From Acidobacteriaceae bacterium (GTDB lineage Bacteria > Acidobacteriota > Terriglobia > Terriglobales > Acidobacteriaceae), in assembly GCA_030040395.1 (NCBI GenBank), contig JASHTU010000311.1, positions 1 through 6,407 on the forward strand: a stretch of 6,407 nucleotides of DNA. The letters are read 5' to 3'. The position numbers and the translations under genes are program-made. The first letter of the stretch is position 1. Every line of letters starts with the position of its first letter. The notes beneath the pieces are model-generated. The model was not told the DNA's origin and searched no databases. It saw only the letters and a program-made list of their open reading frames with translations. Positions 1-5,479 of this stretch are shown piece after piece.

Positions 1-71
1 CGTTGCCGCGCCAACCGCTCCAGTGCTGCTCTCTGCTTGGGGCTGAGTTCAACTCGCAGTGCCGTCCGCAT
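1..71 (-). CDS. N-terminus of a probable IS630-type transposase (partial, runs off the left edge)
   Basis: Only 23 complete codons are visible, reading leftward from an ATG at 71-69. The peptide starts MRTALRVELSPKQRAALERL and continues with ARQ. An LSPxQRAxLERLAR stretch directly after the start resembles the first helix of the N-terminal DNA-binding domain of IS630-family transposases. A clear GGAGG ribosome binding site lies at 81-77 on the minus strand, five bases before the ATG, which supports a real start. The catalytic DDE domain would lie outside the window, so the family call rests on a short match by eye. Other helix-turn-helix proteins could begin in the same way. The gene lies directly downstream of sucC on the same strand, where sucD would often be found. 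The start codon is inside a perfect inverted repeat (separate entry). Confidence 0.55.
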   Translation of the reverse strand, partial: MRTALRVELSPKQRAALERLARQ

Positions 72-90
72 ACTGTCCTCCAACAGTATG
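69..90 (-). promoter_or_regulatory. Hairpin enclosing the start codon and ribosome binding site of the transposase-like gene
   Basis: CATACTGT at 69-76 and ACAGTATG at 83-90 form a perfect 8-bp inverted repeat around a 6-base loop. In the minus-strand transcript the ATG (71-69) lies in the stem and the GGAGG (81-77) fills the loop. Such a fold would make initiation depend on opening the stem. Start-site hairpins are a known way of keeping transposase expression low. The pairing is read directly from the sequence; a role in control is inferred. Confidence 0.5.
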
Positions 91-100
91 GACGCATCCC

Positions 101-113
101 AACGATAATCGTT
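101..113. repeat. 13-base palindrome between sucC and the transposase-like gene
   Basis: AACGAT at 101-106 and ATCGTT at 108-113 are perfect inverse complements around a single central A. The palindrome ends one base before the sucC stop codon (117-115 on the minus strand). It could belong to the terminal region of an inserted element or be a small operator. Its AT-rich makeup stands out from the GC-rich gene next to it. No T-run follows on the minus strand, so a standard intrinsic terminator is not supported. Confidence 0.4.
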
Positions 114-114
114 A

Positions 115-1302
115 TTACTTATGACGCACTACACTAGAAGCTGCCTTCACCACCAGCTCCGCCGCTTCCTTCATGGTTGCGCCGACCTGAAAGTTGAGGC
201 CTGACTCCTTGAGAATCTGCCGTCCCTCCTCGACATTCGTTCCTTCCAGGCGCAGCACAATGGGCACGGTCACATGCAGGTTACGCGCCGCGGCCACCAC
301 CCCGGTCGCCAGCCGGTCGACGCGCAGAATGCCGCCAAAAATGTTGATGAAGATGGCCTTCACGTGGGCGTCCGAAAGCAGTATCCCGAAGGCGTGCTCG
401 ATCTGCTCCTGCGTAGCGCCGCCGCCCACGTCGAGGAAGTTCGCCGGGCTGCCGCCGGCGTACTGGATGATGTCCATGGTGGCCATGGCCAGGCCCGCGC
501 CGTTCACCATGCAGGCAATGGTTCCGTCCAGCTTGATGTAGTTGAGCGCGTATTTGCTCGCCTCCACTTCCAAGGGGTCCTCTTCGGCAATGTCGCGCAG
601 CGCCTTGATGTCGGCGTGGCGAAACAGGGCGTTATCGTCGAAGTTGATCTTAGCGTCGAGCGCGAAGAGCTTGTCGTCGGCAGTGGTGATGAAAGGGTTG
701 ATCTCCACCAGCGACGCGTCGGTTTCGACAAACGCCTTGTACAGGCTCTGGAAAAAATGCACGGCCTGGTTGATCTGCGCCGGCTTAAGGCCCAGCGCAA
801 AGGCCAGCTTGCGCGCCTGCCAGGCGCCAAAGCCCACCGCCGGATCGATGGTCTCCTTGAAGATGGCCTCCGGCGTCCTGGCGGCCACTTCTTCAATCTC
901 CATGCCTCCCGCCTGCGAGGCCATGAAGACCAGCTTCCCTGCGGCGCGGTCGAGCACGATGCCGAGATACAGTTCGCGGTCGATGGCCGCGGTCTCTTCG
1001 ATCAGCAGCCTCTGCACCTTCTGGCCCTGGGGCCCGGTCTGGTGCGTCACCAGCGTCATGCCGAGAATGTTTTTGGCGTAAAGCTCGGCCTCCTCGCGAG
1101 TGCGCGCCACCTTCACGCCGCCGCCTTTGCCGCGGCCGCCGGCGTGAATCTGCGCCTTTACCACCACGCCCTTGGCGCCCTCGGCGAACAGCGTGCGCGC
1201 CACGTCGTTGGCTTCTTCCAGCGTGTTGGCCACTTCGCCCTTGGGCACGGGCACGCCATATTTCGCCAGGATTTCCTTTGCCTGATACTCGTGAATTTTC
1301 AT
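115..1302 (-). CDS. sucC: Succinyl-CoA ligase (ADP-forming), beta subunit
   Basis: The beta subunit binds nucleotide and, with SucD, converts succinyl-CoA to succinate in the TCA cycle with formation of ATP or GTP. The product is 395 residues; E. coli SucC has 388. An N-terminal ATP-grasp region includes [13 protein letters not shown] (53-65). The Mg-nucleotide residues fall in VEINPF (N202) and ALDAK (D216). The C-terminal ligase domain shows [11 protein letters not shown] (267-277), FLDVGGGA (289-296) and [10 protein letters not shown] (320-329). I start at MKIHEYQ because the family begins there. The frame is open 53 codons further upstream to an ATG at 1461, but that stretch has no family likeness. 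The ribosome binding site at 1302 is weak. The gene diverges from trpD across about 170 bases. sucD, usually the next gene, is not seen: a transposase-like start follows the stop codon. The extreme C-terminus (SSVVRHK) is unlike homologues I remember and may have been altered by an insertion. Confidence 0.96.
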   Translation of the reverse strand: MKIHEYQAKEILAKYGVPVPKGEVANTLEEANDVARTLFAEGAKGVVVKAQIHAGGRGKGGGVKVARTREEAELYAKNILGMTLVTHQTGPQGQKVQRLLIEETAAIDRELYLGIVLDRAAGKLVFMASQAGGMEIEEVAARTPEAIFKETIDPAVGFGAWQARKLAFALGLKPAQINQAVHFFQSLYKAFVETDASLVEINPFITTADDKLFALDAKINFDDNALFRHADIKALRDIAEEDPLEVEASKYALNYIKLDGTIACMVNGAGLAMATMDIIQYAGGSPANFLDVGGGATQEQIEHAFGILLSDAHVKAIFINIFGGILRVDRLATGVVAAARNLHVTVPIVLRLEGTNVEEGRQILKESGLNFQVGATMKEAAELVVKAASSVVRHK

Positions 1303-1469
1303 GTTGGATTGTGTGTCGCCTGCTGTGCTGCCGCTCAGGGGATTCGGAGTTGCGCTCGTTTTAACGCAGCGGGCGCGAAGCTGAAGCGGCAACTCAAATA
1401 CTATCTTGGCGGACAAAGGAGGAGCAACGCGCGGGTTGCGTGCGGGCCGCGCCTTTACCATGGAGTGGT

Positions 1470-2522
1470 ATGGGTTTGGTGAAGGAGTTGTTGAAGCCGC
1501 TGGCTGAGGATGGCGCCGTGCTCACGCGGGAGCAAGCCGCCGGCGCGCTCGAGGAGATTCTTTCGGGAGCCACGCCCGAGGCCGAAGTTGCGGCGTTGCT
1601 GGCGGTTCTGGCCACGCGCGGCGAGCAAGCTCCGGAGCTCGCAGGCTTTGTCGAGGTCATGCGCGCCCACGTCCTGCCCATGCCCCTCGCGCGGGAGGAG
1701 CGCAACGCGCTGGTTGATGTGGTTGGCACTGGCGGCGGGGGGCCTTTGACCTTCAACATCTCTTCCGGCGCGGCGCTGGTGGCTGCGGCCGCCGGGGCCA
1801 AAGTGGCTAAGCACGGCAACCGCGCCATCACTTCGCGCTGCGGCGCGGCCGACGTCCTCGAAGCCCTGGGCGTGCCCATCGCCCTATCGCCCGAGCGTGC
1901 CGTCGAGTGCCTGCGCGAAACCGGTTTCATGTTCCTCTTCGCGCCCCTCTATCACCCGGCCATGAAGGCCCTGGGCGCGCTGAGAAAAGCGCTCGGTTTT
2001 CGCACCATCCTCAATCTCTGCGGCCCGCTCACCAACCCCGCGGGCGCGCGCACGCAGGTCATTGGCGTGCTCGCCCCCAGCAAGGTATTGCTGGTAGGGC
2101 GCACCCTGGCGGAACTGGGCGCCAAGCGGGCCTTCGTCGTCCACGGCAGAGATGGCATCGACGAGCTGACCACCACCGGCGAGTCGGTGGTGGCGCGCGT
2201 TGAGGAGTCGGAGAATGGCGAATCTACGCTCAAGGCCGCCCGCGTGACGCCGGAGATGGCGGGGCTCCCGCGCACCACCCTCGACCACTTCATCGGTGGC
2301 GACGTGGCCACTAACACTGCACTCCTCTACGATGTGCTCACCGGCATTCCCGGTGCGCGCCGCGATATTGTATTACTCAACGCCGCGGCTGCCCTGGTGG
2401 CGGCGGGCCTCGCCGACGACCTCAAACAGGGGGTCGCTATGGGAGCCGAAGCAGTCGACTCCGGCCAAGCCGCCGCTACGCTCGAAAAGCTCCGCCGCTT
2501 TGGTGGCAAAGCTGGCGACTAA
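1470..2522 (+). CDS. trpD: Anthranilate phosphoribosyltransferase
   Basis: TrpD transfers the phosphoribosyl group of PRPP to anthranilate, the second step of tryptophan synthesis after chorismate. The product is 350 residues, normal for the stand-alone enzyme. The N-terminal helical domain is followed by the PRPP loop VVGTGGGG (84-91) and TFNISS, then KHGNR (114-118) and DGIDEL (228-233), whose D231-E232 pair corresponds to the Mg-binding DE of the family. The usual loop is GTGGD; here the Asp position (residue 90) is Gly. I chose ATG 1470, which has GGAG four bases upstream. A GTG at 1440 would add ten residues; a strong AAAGGAGG at 1415-1422 lies 17 bases before it, separated by a small GCAAC/GTTGC hairpin (1424-1439). 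The start is therefore not settled. No other trp gene is adjacent, so it seems to stand alone here. Confidence 0.95.
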   Translation: MGLVKELLKPLAEDGAVLTREQAAGALEEILSGATPEAEVAALLAVLATRGEQAPELAGFVEVMRAHVLPMPLAREERNALVDVVGTGGGGPLTFNISSGAALVAAAAGAKVAKHGNRAITSRCGAADVLEALGVPIALSPERAVECLRETGFMFLFAPLYHPAMKALGALRKALGFRTILNLCGPLTNPAGARTQVIGVLAPSKVLLVGRTLAELGAKRAFVVHGRDGIDELTTTGESVVARVEESENGESTLKAARVTPEMAGLPRTTLDHFIGGDVATNTALLYDVLTGIPGARRDIVLLNAAAALVAAGLADDLKQGVAMGAEAVDSGQAAATLEKLRRFGGKAGD

Positions 2523-2548
2523 CTCTCGCCGGGCGACTAACTTTCGCC
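2514..2548 (+). repeat. Tandem 17-base repeat across the trpD stop codon
   Basis: GGCGACTAACTCTCGCC (2514-2530) recurs as GGCGACTAACTTTCGCC (2532-2548), with 16 of 17 bases identical and a period of 18. Because 18 is a multiple of three, the second copy carries a second TAA (2538-2540) in the trpD frame. Each copy is also a small hairpin, GGCGA paired with TCGCC around seven bases. The 11-base core GACTAACTCTC appears again across the rpsU stop codon (2918-2928). Confidence 0.75.
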
Positions 2549-2560
2549 GTGAGAAAGTTA
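2538..2560 (+). other. Stem-loop downstream of trpD
   Basis: TAACTTTC (2538-2545) pairs perfectly with GAAAGTTA (2553-2560) around a 7-base loop. It overlaps the second copy of the tandem repeat, so it and that copy's own hairpin cannot form together. No run of T follows, so this is not a typical intrinsic terminator. It could protect the mRNA end or be part of a mutually exclusive fold. Confidence 0.4.
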
Positions 2561-2600
2561 ATAGCTGGTGCTAAGTTGCTGCGCGAAACCGCAGATTAAT

Positions 2601-2616
2601 TGTGATCTAAATCACT
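2601..2616. promoter_or_regulatory. CRP/FNR-family operator-like palindrome
   Basis: The sequence TGTGATCTAAATCACT matches the E. coli CRP pattern TGTGA-N6-TCACA except for the last base. The inner arms GTGAT and ATCAC are perfect inverse complements around CTAA. It lies upstream of rpsU, about 110 bases before its start codon. Many phyla carry CRP/FNR regulators with related sites, so the family is suggested but the actual regulator is unknown. Confidence 0.5.
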
Positions 2617-2617
2617 C

Positions 2618-2656
2618 GGGGAACCCCTACTAATTCACTAGGGGAATTCCTAGGGG
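2618..2656. promoter_or_regulatory. Cluster of GGGGAA / CTAGGGG boxes upstream of rpsU
   Basis: GGGGAACCCC (2618-2627) and GGGGAATTCC (2641-2650) begin 23 bases apart, close to two helical turns. CTAGGGG occurs twice with a 12-base period (2638-2644 and 2650-2656), and its inverse CCCCTA lies at 2624-2629. CTAGG (2638-2642) also pairs with CCTAG (2649-2653). Repeated, evenly spaced dyads directly before a promoter-like region suggest binding by a dimeric regulator. I cannot name the regulator. Confidence 0.45.
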
Positions 2657-2658
2657 AG

Positions 2659-2687
2659 TGGCAGTTAGATTGAAATTCCAGTATTAT
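2659..2687 (+). promoter_or_regulatory. Possible promoter of rpsU
   Basis: TATTAT at 2682-2687 matches the -10 consensus at four of six positions. A weak -35 candidate, TGGCAG (2659-2664), lies 17 bases upstream. Transcription would begin near 2694, leaving a leader of about 32 bases before the TTG. The operator-like boxes then lie from about -35 to -95, a usual place for activators or repressors. The -35 match is poor. Confidence 0.3.
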
Positions 2688-2725
2688 AGCTGCAGCCTGT
2701 TGGCAGGTTTGGAGGTGGAAACTCT

Positions 2726-2923
2726 TTGGCCGAGGTTCGCGTACAGGAAGGCGAACCGCTTGAAAATGCGCTGCGCCGGTTCAAGAGGAAGGTGCAACAG
2801 GAGGACATCATCAAGGAAGTGAAGCGTCACTCCTATTATCTGAAGCCCGGCGAGAAGCGTCGCGTCAAAGCAGCTTTGGCGCGCAAGCGGAATCGCAAGA
2901 AAGCTCGCAAAGAGCAGGACTAA
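2726..2923 (+). CDS. rpsU: 30S ribosomal protein S21
   Basis: S21 is a small basic protein of the 30S subunit, located near the 3' end of 16S rRNA, where it helps mRNA start-site selection. The product is 65 residues; the family usually has about 58 to 71. It opens AEVRVQEGEPLENALRRFKR, the typical S21 N-terminus, and ends in a strongly basic tail (KRRVKAALARKRNRKKARK). The start is TTG at 2726, preceded by GGAGGTGG (2711-2718), an almost full complement of the 16S tail, at a spacing of about eight to ten bases. No ATG lies at the position where the family begins, so the TTG start is well supported. The gene has its own upstream control region and does not look co-transcribed with trpD. A strong stem-loop follows it. 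Confidence 0.96.
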   Translation: MAEVRVQEGEPLENALRRFKRKVQQEDIIKEVKRHSYYLKPGEKRRVKAALARKRNRKKARKEQD

Positions 2924-2940
2924 CTCTCATCCCATCGCGT

Positions 2941-3003
2941 AAGCGCTGTTCTGGCGGCTTCCTCGGATGCCGCCAAGTTAGAGAAAAGACCGGAACAGCG
3001 TTT
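2941..3003 (+). ncRNA. Nested stem-loop in the rpsU 3' region: possible structured RNA or complex terminator
   Basis: AAGCGCTGTTC (2941-2951) pairs with GAACAGCGTTT (2993-3003) over 11 base pairs, one of them G-U. Inside, TGGCGGC (2952-2958) pairs perfectly with GCCGCCA (2969-2975) around a 10-base loop. A 17-base purine-rich single strand (2976-2992) links the inner hairpin to the closing helix. Two perfect helices so placed 18 bases after a ribosomal protein gene are unlikely to be random. Only TTT followed by CGCG comes after the outer arm, so a plain intrinsic terminator is possible but not ideal. I do not recognise it as a known RNA family. Confidence 0.45.
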
Positions 3004-3020
3004 CGCGAGGTCGTCGCACC

Positions 3021-3054
3021 GTTGCAACCCTTGTAACTTATTTGCACCCTTGCA
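3021..3054. repeat. Four TTGCA-like boxes in the gap before the zinc-ribbon gene
   Basis: TTGCA (3022-3026), TTGTA (3031-3035), TTGCA (3042-3046) and TTGCA (3050-3054) lie within 33 bases, each neighbouring pair joined by CCC or a short AT stretch. The first two boxes also form an imperfect dyad, GTTGCAA-CCC-TTGTAAC, matching at six of seven positions. The arrangement resembles an iterated operator. The rest of the gap up to 3219 holds only small GC hairpins (for example 3063-3078), and I see no convincing promoter in it. Confidence 0.35.
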
Positions 3055-3219
3055 TTCTGCGACTCCCGGTTTCGGGGGCCAAATGTGTAAGCCGCTCTTC
3101 TTTTGATGCGGTCCGGGCCCTTTTCAGAGCAATAGGAACGGAGACAGGGAGCCGGGACCGGCAGATGCGTTCCCCCATGGCCGATTTCGGTGTACTTCCC
3201 TGTTCCGGGGAAGCCGGTT

Positions 3220-3534
3220 ATGGAATTCACGGATCGAGTACTCAAGTGCACCGACTGCGGCGCCGAGTTCATTTTCACAGCCGGTGAGCAGGTCTTCTTC
3301 TACGACAAGCAGTTCAAGAATGACCCCAAGCACTGCAAGCAGTGCAAGGCCAAGCGCGCCCGCGGCTCGCTGCGGGTCCGTCCGGAGACCCGGACTACCT
3401 GCTCGGAGTGCGGCACGGAAACCACGGTGCCATTCAAACCCACGCAGGGCAGGCCGGTGCTCTGCCGCTCCTGCTATCAGAGGCAGCAGCAGCCCAAGCT
3501 CCAGGCGGCTCCGTTTAGCGCAGCGCAGGACTGA
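3220..3534 (+). CDS. Small double zinc-ribbon protein (CxxC-x17-CxxC type)
   Basis: The product is a 104-residue soluble protein with two likely zinc ribbons. The first holds C10-x2-C13 and C39-x2-C42, with GAEFIFTAGEQVFFYDKQF between them; this matches the family annotated as a probable zinc-ribbon domain, with its FTAGEQ.F motif. The second holds C61-x2-C64 and C82-x2-C85 separated by exactly 17 residues, the hallmark of the CxxC-x17-CxxC domain family. A basic linker (KAKRARGSLRVR) and a Gln-rich tail suggest nucleic acid or ribosome binding, but no function is established. The chosen ATG at 3220 is preceded by GGGGAAG (3207-3213); a GTG at 3190 would add ten residues of no recognisable family sequence. 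The last 20 bases overlap the DinB-like gene on the opposite strand. Confidence 0.88.
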   Translation: MEFTDRVLKCTDCGAEFIFTAGEQVFFYDKQFKNDPKHCKQCKAKRARGSLRVRPETRTTCSECGTETTVPFKPTQGRPVLCRSCYQRQQQPKLQAAPFSAAQD

Positions 3535-4012
3535 AGAGCAAGTCGCCCCGGAACTTTGTGGGGAATCCGGATGTGCGCACCAAAGTAGCCAGTTGCGCCC
3601 AGTGCCGCTGGCTATGGAAGAAGGTGTGCGCCGCCACCTTGCGCCTCGAGACGGCACGCTCCTCCGCGGGAATCCAGTCGAAATCAAGAAAGTACGTCTC
3701 GTCCCAGTTCGCTTCGGGCGCCGCGAGCAAGTTGCGGAAGATCTCCTGCGCCTCGCGATGCAGGAAAAAAAGAGCCTCCAGCGGTCCGGCGGGCATGGCT
3801 TCGCGGGCCGTCACCGGCAGCGCCGCCAGCCGCTGTCCCCAGCGCAGCTCCACCCCCCAAATATGGCGCACGAACTCCTGCACGTTTTTCGTGCCGCCGA
3901 TGTCGCAGGGCAACTGGAGCAGCGCGGGGTTGGCGTCCAGATGGGCTTTCCAGAAATGCGCCGACTCGTCATTCCAGGTCAACAACTCTTCCAACGTCAC
4001 TCCAACGCTCAT
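3515..4012 (-). CDS. DinB-like (DinB/YfiT superfamily) four-helix protein
   Basis: The product is 165 residues, typical of the DinB superfamily, whose members are four-helix bundles that bind a metal through three histidines. Fitting residues are H50 in FVRHIWGVE and the pair H133 and H137 in HTFFHSQRHWAQL, the H-x3-H of the last helix. Some family members are thiol-dependent S-transferases; others have no known activity, so no reaction can be given here. The ATG overlaps the purD stop codon as ATGA (4012-4009), which makes translational coupling and a shared mRNA likely. Its stop codon lies within the 3' end of the zinc-ribbon gene, in a 20-base tail-to-tail overlap. No separate promoter or terminator is visible. 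Confidence 0.82.
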   Translation of the reverse strand: MSVGVTLEELLTWNDESAHFWKAHLDANPALLQLPCDIGGTKNVQEFVRHIWGVELRWGQRLAALPVTAREAMPAGPLEALFFLHREAQEIFRNLLAAPEANWDETYFLDFDWIPAEERAVSRRKVAAHTFFHSQRHWAQLATLVRTSGFPTKFRGDLLFSPALR

Positions 4013-5292
4013 ACGTTTGCCGCTCCTTTCAGCGCGCGCCGGCCGATGTCGCGCCGGTAATAGATGCCTTCGAAACTGATTTCTTCCATGGCGCCATAGG
4101 CGCGGTCGAGCGCTTCCTCCAGCGAGTCGGCCACCGCGCTGACGCCCAGCACCCGCCCGCCGGCCGTTACCAGTTGCCCGCCTGCCCCCGCCGTTCCCGC
4201 GTGAAAAATCTGCACTCCCGGAACCTGGCCCGCGGCGCTCAAGCCCGCGATCGGCAAACCCGTCTTATAACTTCCGGGATAGCCCGCCGAACTGGCCACC
4301 ACGCACGCTGACGCCCCGGGAGTCCAGCGCAGCTCGGTTTCCGCAAGCCGGCCGTCAATGGCCGCCTCCAGCGCGTCGATCAGATCGCTCTCCAGCCGAA
4401 CCAGGATCGCCTGCGCCTCAGGGTCGCCAAACCGCACGTTAAACTCCAGCACCTGCGGTCCTCGCGCCGTCATCATTAGCCCGCAATACAGCACGCCCGT
4501 GAAAGGCGCGTCTTCGTCGGCCATGCCGCGCACGGTCGGTTCGGCAATGTGGCGCAGTATCCACTCCGTCATGCCCGGATCGAGCATGGCGTCCATGGAA
4601 TACACGCCCATGCCGCCGGTATTCGGCCCGGTGTCGCCTTCGCCAATGCGTTTGTGGTCCTGGGCCGGCGCCAGCGGAGCCACGTGGCTCCCGTCGCTCA
4701 GGCAGAGAAAACTGATCTCGTCGCCCTCGAGGAAGTCCTCGATCACCACCTGCAACTCCGCCGCGCCCAGCAGCTCGCCGGAAAAGAGTCCCTGCACGGC
4801 CTCGATCGCTGTGGGCCGCGAGGGGCAGATGATGACTCCCTTGCCCGCCGCGAGCCCGTCCGCCTTGACTACGATCGGCGGGTGAAAGAGGTCCACAGCT
4901 TTTTCAACCTCGGCGGCTGTGGCGCAGACAGCGTAGTTCCCGGTGGGGATGTTGTGCCGCTGCAAAAAGCGCTTGGCAAAGCCCTTGCTGGTCTCCAACA
5001 TGGCCGCCGCCTTTGTGGGCCCAAACACCCGCAATTTCCGTTCCCGGAAGGCGTCCACGACGCCCAGCGAAAGCGGTAACTCCGGTCCGACAATCGTCAA
5101 CTCCGGCCGCTCGGCCTCGGCCAGCCGCACCATCGATTCCAGGTCTTTCAGATTCACCGCCGCACAGCGCGCGGTTTGCGCCATGCCGCCGTTGCCCGGC
5201 GCGCACACCACCTCCGTCACCCGCGGGCTGCGCGCCGCCGCCCACGCCAAGGCGTGTTCGCGCCCACCCGAACCAAGAATCAAGACCTTCAT
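4009..5292 (-). CDS. purD: Phosphoribosylamine-glycine ligase (GAR synthetase)
   Basis: PurD joins glycine to 5-phosphoribosylamine using ATP, the second step of purine synthesis. The product is 427 residues; E. coli PurD has 429. The N-domain starts MKVLILGSGGREHALAW and includes APGNGG (31-36) and VGPELPL (68-74). The ATP-grasp region has VVKADGLAAGKGV (141-153) and FLEGDEIS (187-194). The PurD signature GPNTGGMGVYS lies at 222-232, and EFNVRFGDPE, with the metal-binding Glu and Asn, at 283-292. All expected motifs are intact. I start at ATG 5292, where the family begins; an in-frame TTG at 5367 would add 25 residues made largely from an 18-base DNA repeat. The ribosome binding site is weak. 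A TTGACT on the minus strand (5386-5381) is a possible -35, with no good -10. The gene is followed, with overlap, by the DinB-like gene. Confidence 0.97.
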   Translation of the reverse strand: MKVLILGSGGREHALAWAAARSPRVTEVVCAPGNGGMAQTARCAAVNLKDLESMVRLAEAERPELTIVGPELPLSLGVVDAFRERKLRVFGPTKAAAMLETSKGFAKRFLQRHNIPTGNYAVCATAAEVEKAVDLFHPPIVVKADGLAAGKGVIICPSRPTAIEAVQGLFSGELLGAAELQVVIEDFLEGDEISFLCLSDGSHVAPLAPAQDHKRIGEGDTGPNTGGMGVYSMDAMLDPGMTEWILRHIAEPTVRGMADEDAPFTGVLYCGLMMTARGPQVLEFNVRFGDPEAQAILVRLESDLIDALEAAIDGRLAETELRWTPGASACVVASSAGYPGSYKTGLPIAGLSAAGQVPGVQIFHAGTAGAGGQLVTAGGRVLGVSAVADSLEEALDRAYGAMEEISFEGIYYRRDIGRRALKGAANV

Positions 5293-5316
5293 CGCCGCAA
5301 TCCGCGCCCCCTCGCC

Positions 5317-5348
5317 GTCCGGCGCGCCCCAGTTGTCCGGCGCGCCCC
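5317..5348. repeat. Two direct 14-base repeats upstream of purD
   Basis: GTCCGGCGCGCCCC occurs at 5317-5330 and again, identical, at 5335-5348, a period of 18 bases. It lies between the purD start and the divergent membrane-protein gene. Read in the purD frame it would encode a repeated GAPD, which argues that this stretch is not part of conserved PurD. It may be a replication-slippage duplication or paired binding sites. Confidence 0.6.
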
Positions 5349-5479
5349 GAAAAGTAATGGTCGGCAACCAGACCCTGGGAAGTCAAACGCAGAAGGCGCA
5401 ACAAGGCGGGCAAAATGGCGAGACCCTATACTGATGCCGGAGGCGAGCAGGAGCGACTGTTCGCCCAGGTTGACCCACC

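Noticed and set aside
1303..1461. In-frame 53-codon extension of sucC to an ATG at 1461
   Set aside because: SucC proteins start at the MKIHEYQ position; the extension has no family likeness and overlaps the trpD leader region.
274..1482. Long plus-strand open frame opposite sucC
   Set aside because: It is antisense to a fully convincing sucC, has a His/Arg/Gly-rich composition typical of GC-rich shadow frames, and resembles no known family.
2655..2720. Sigma-54 promoter suggested by TGGCAG (2659-2664) and TGGCAGG (2701-2707)
   Set aside because: Neither has the GC dinucleotide at the required distance after the GG, so the -24/-12 pattern fails.
3063..3120. GC hairpins and GGGCCC followed by TTTT (3115-3124) as a terminator
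   Set aside because: GGGCCC has no room for a loop, and the other stems are short with a G-U pair; no convincing stem precedes the T-run.
3144..3203. ACAGGGA (3144-3150) pairing with TCCCTGT (3197-3203)
   Set aside because: A 7-bp match across 46 bases with no supporting inner helix is easily expected by chance.
3284..4060. Plus-strand open frame of about 258 codons across the zinc-ribbon and DinB-like genes
   Set aside because: It overlaps two well-supported genes in other frames, and its Ser/Arg-rich sequence matches nothing recognisable.
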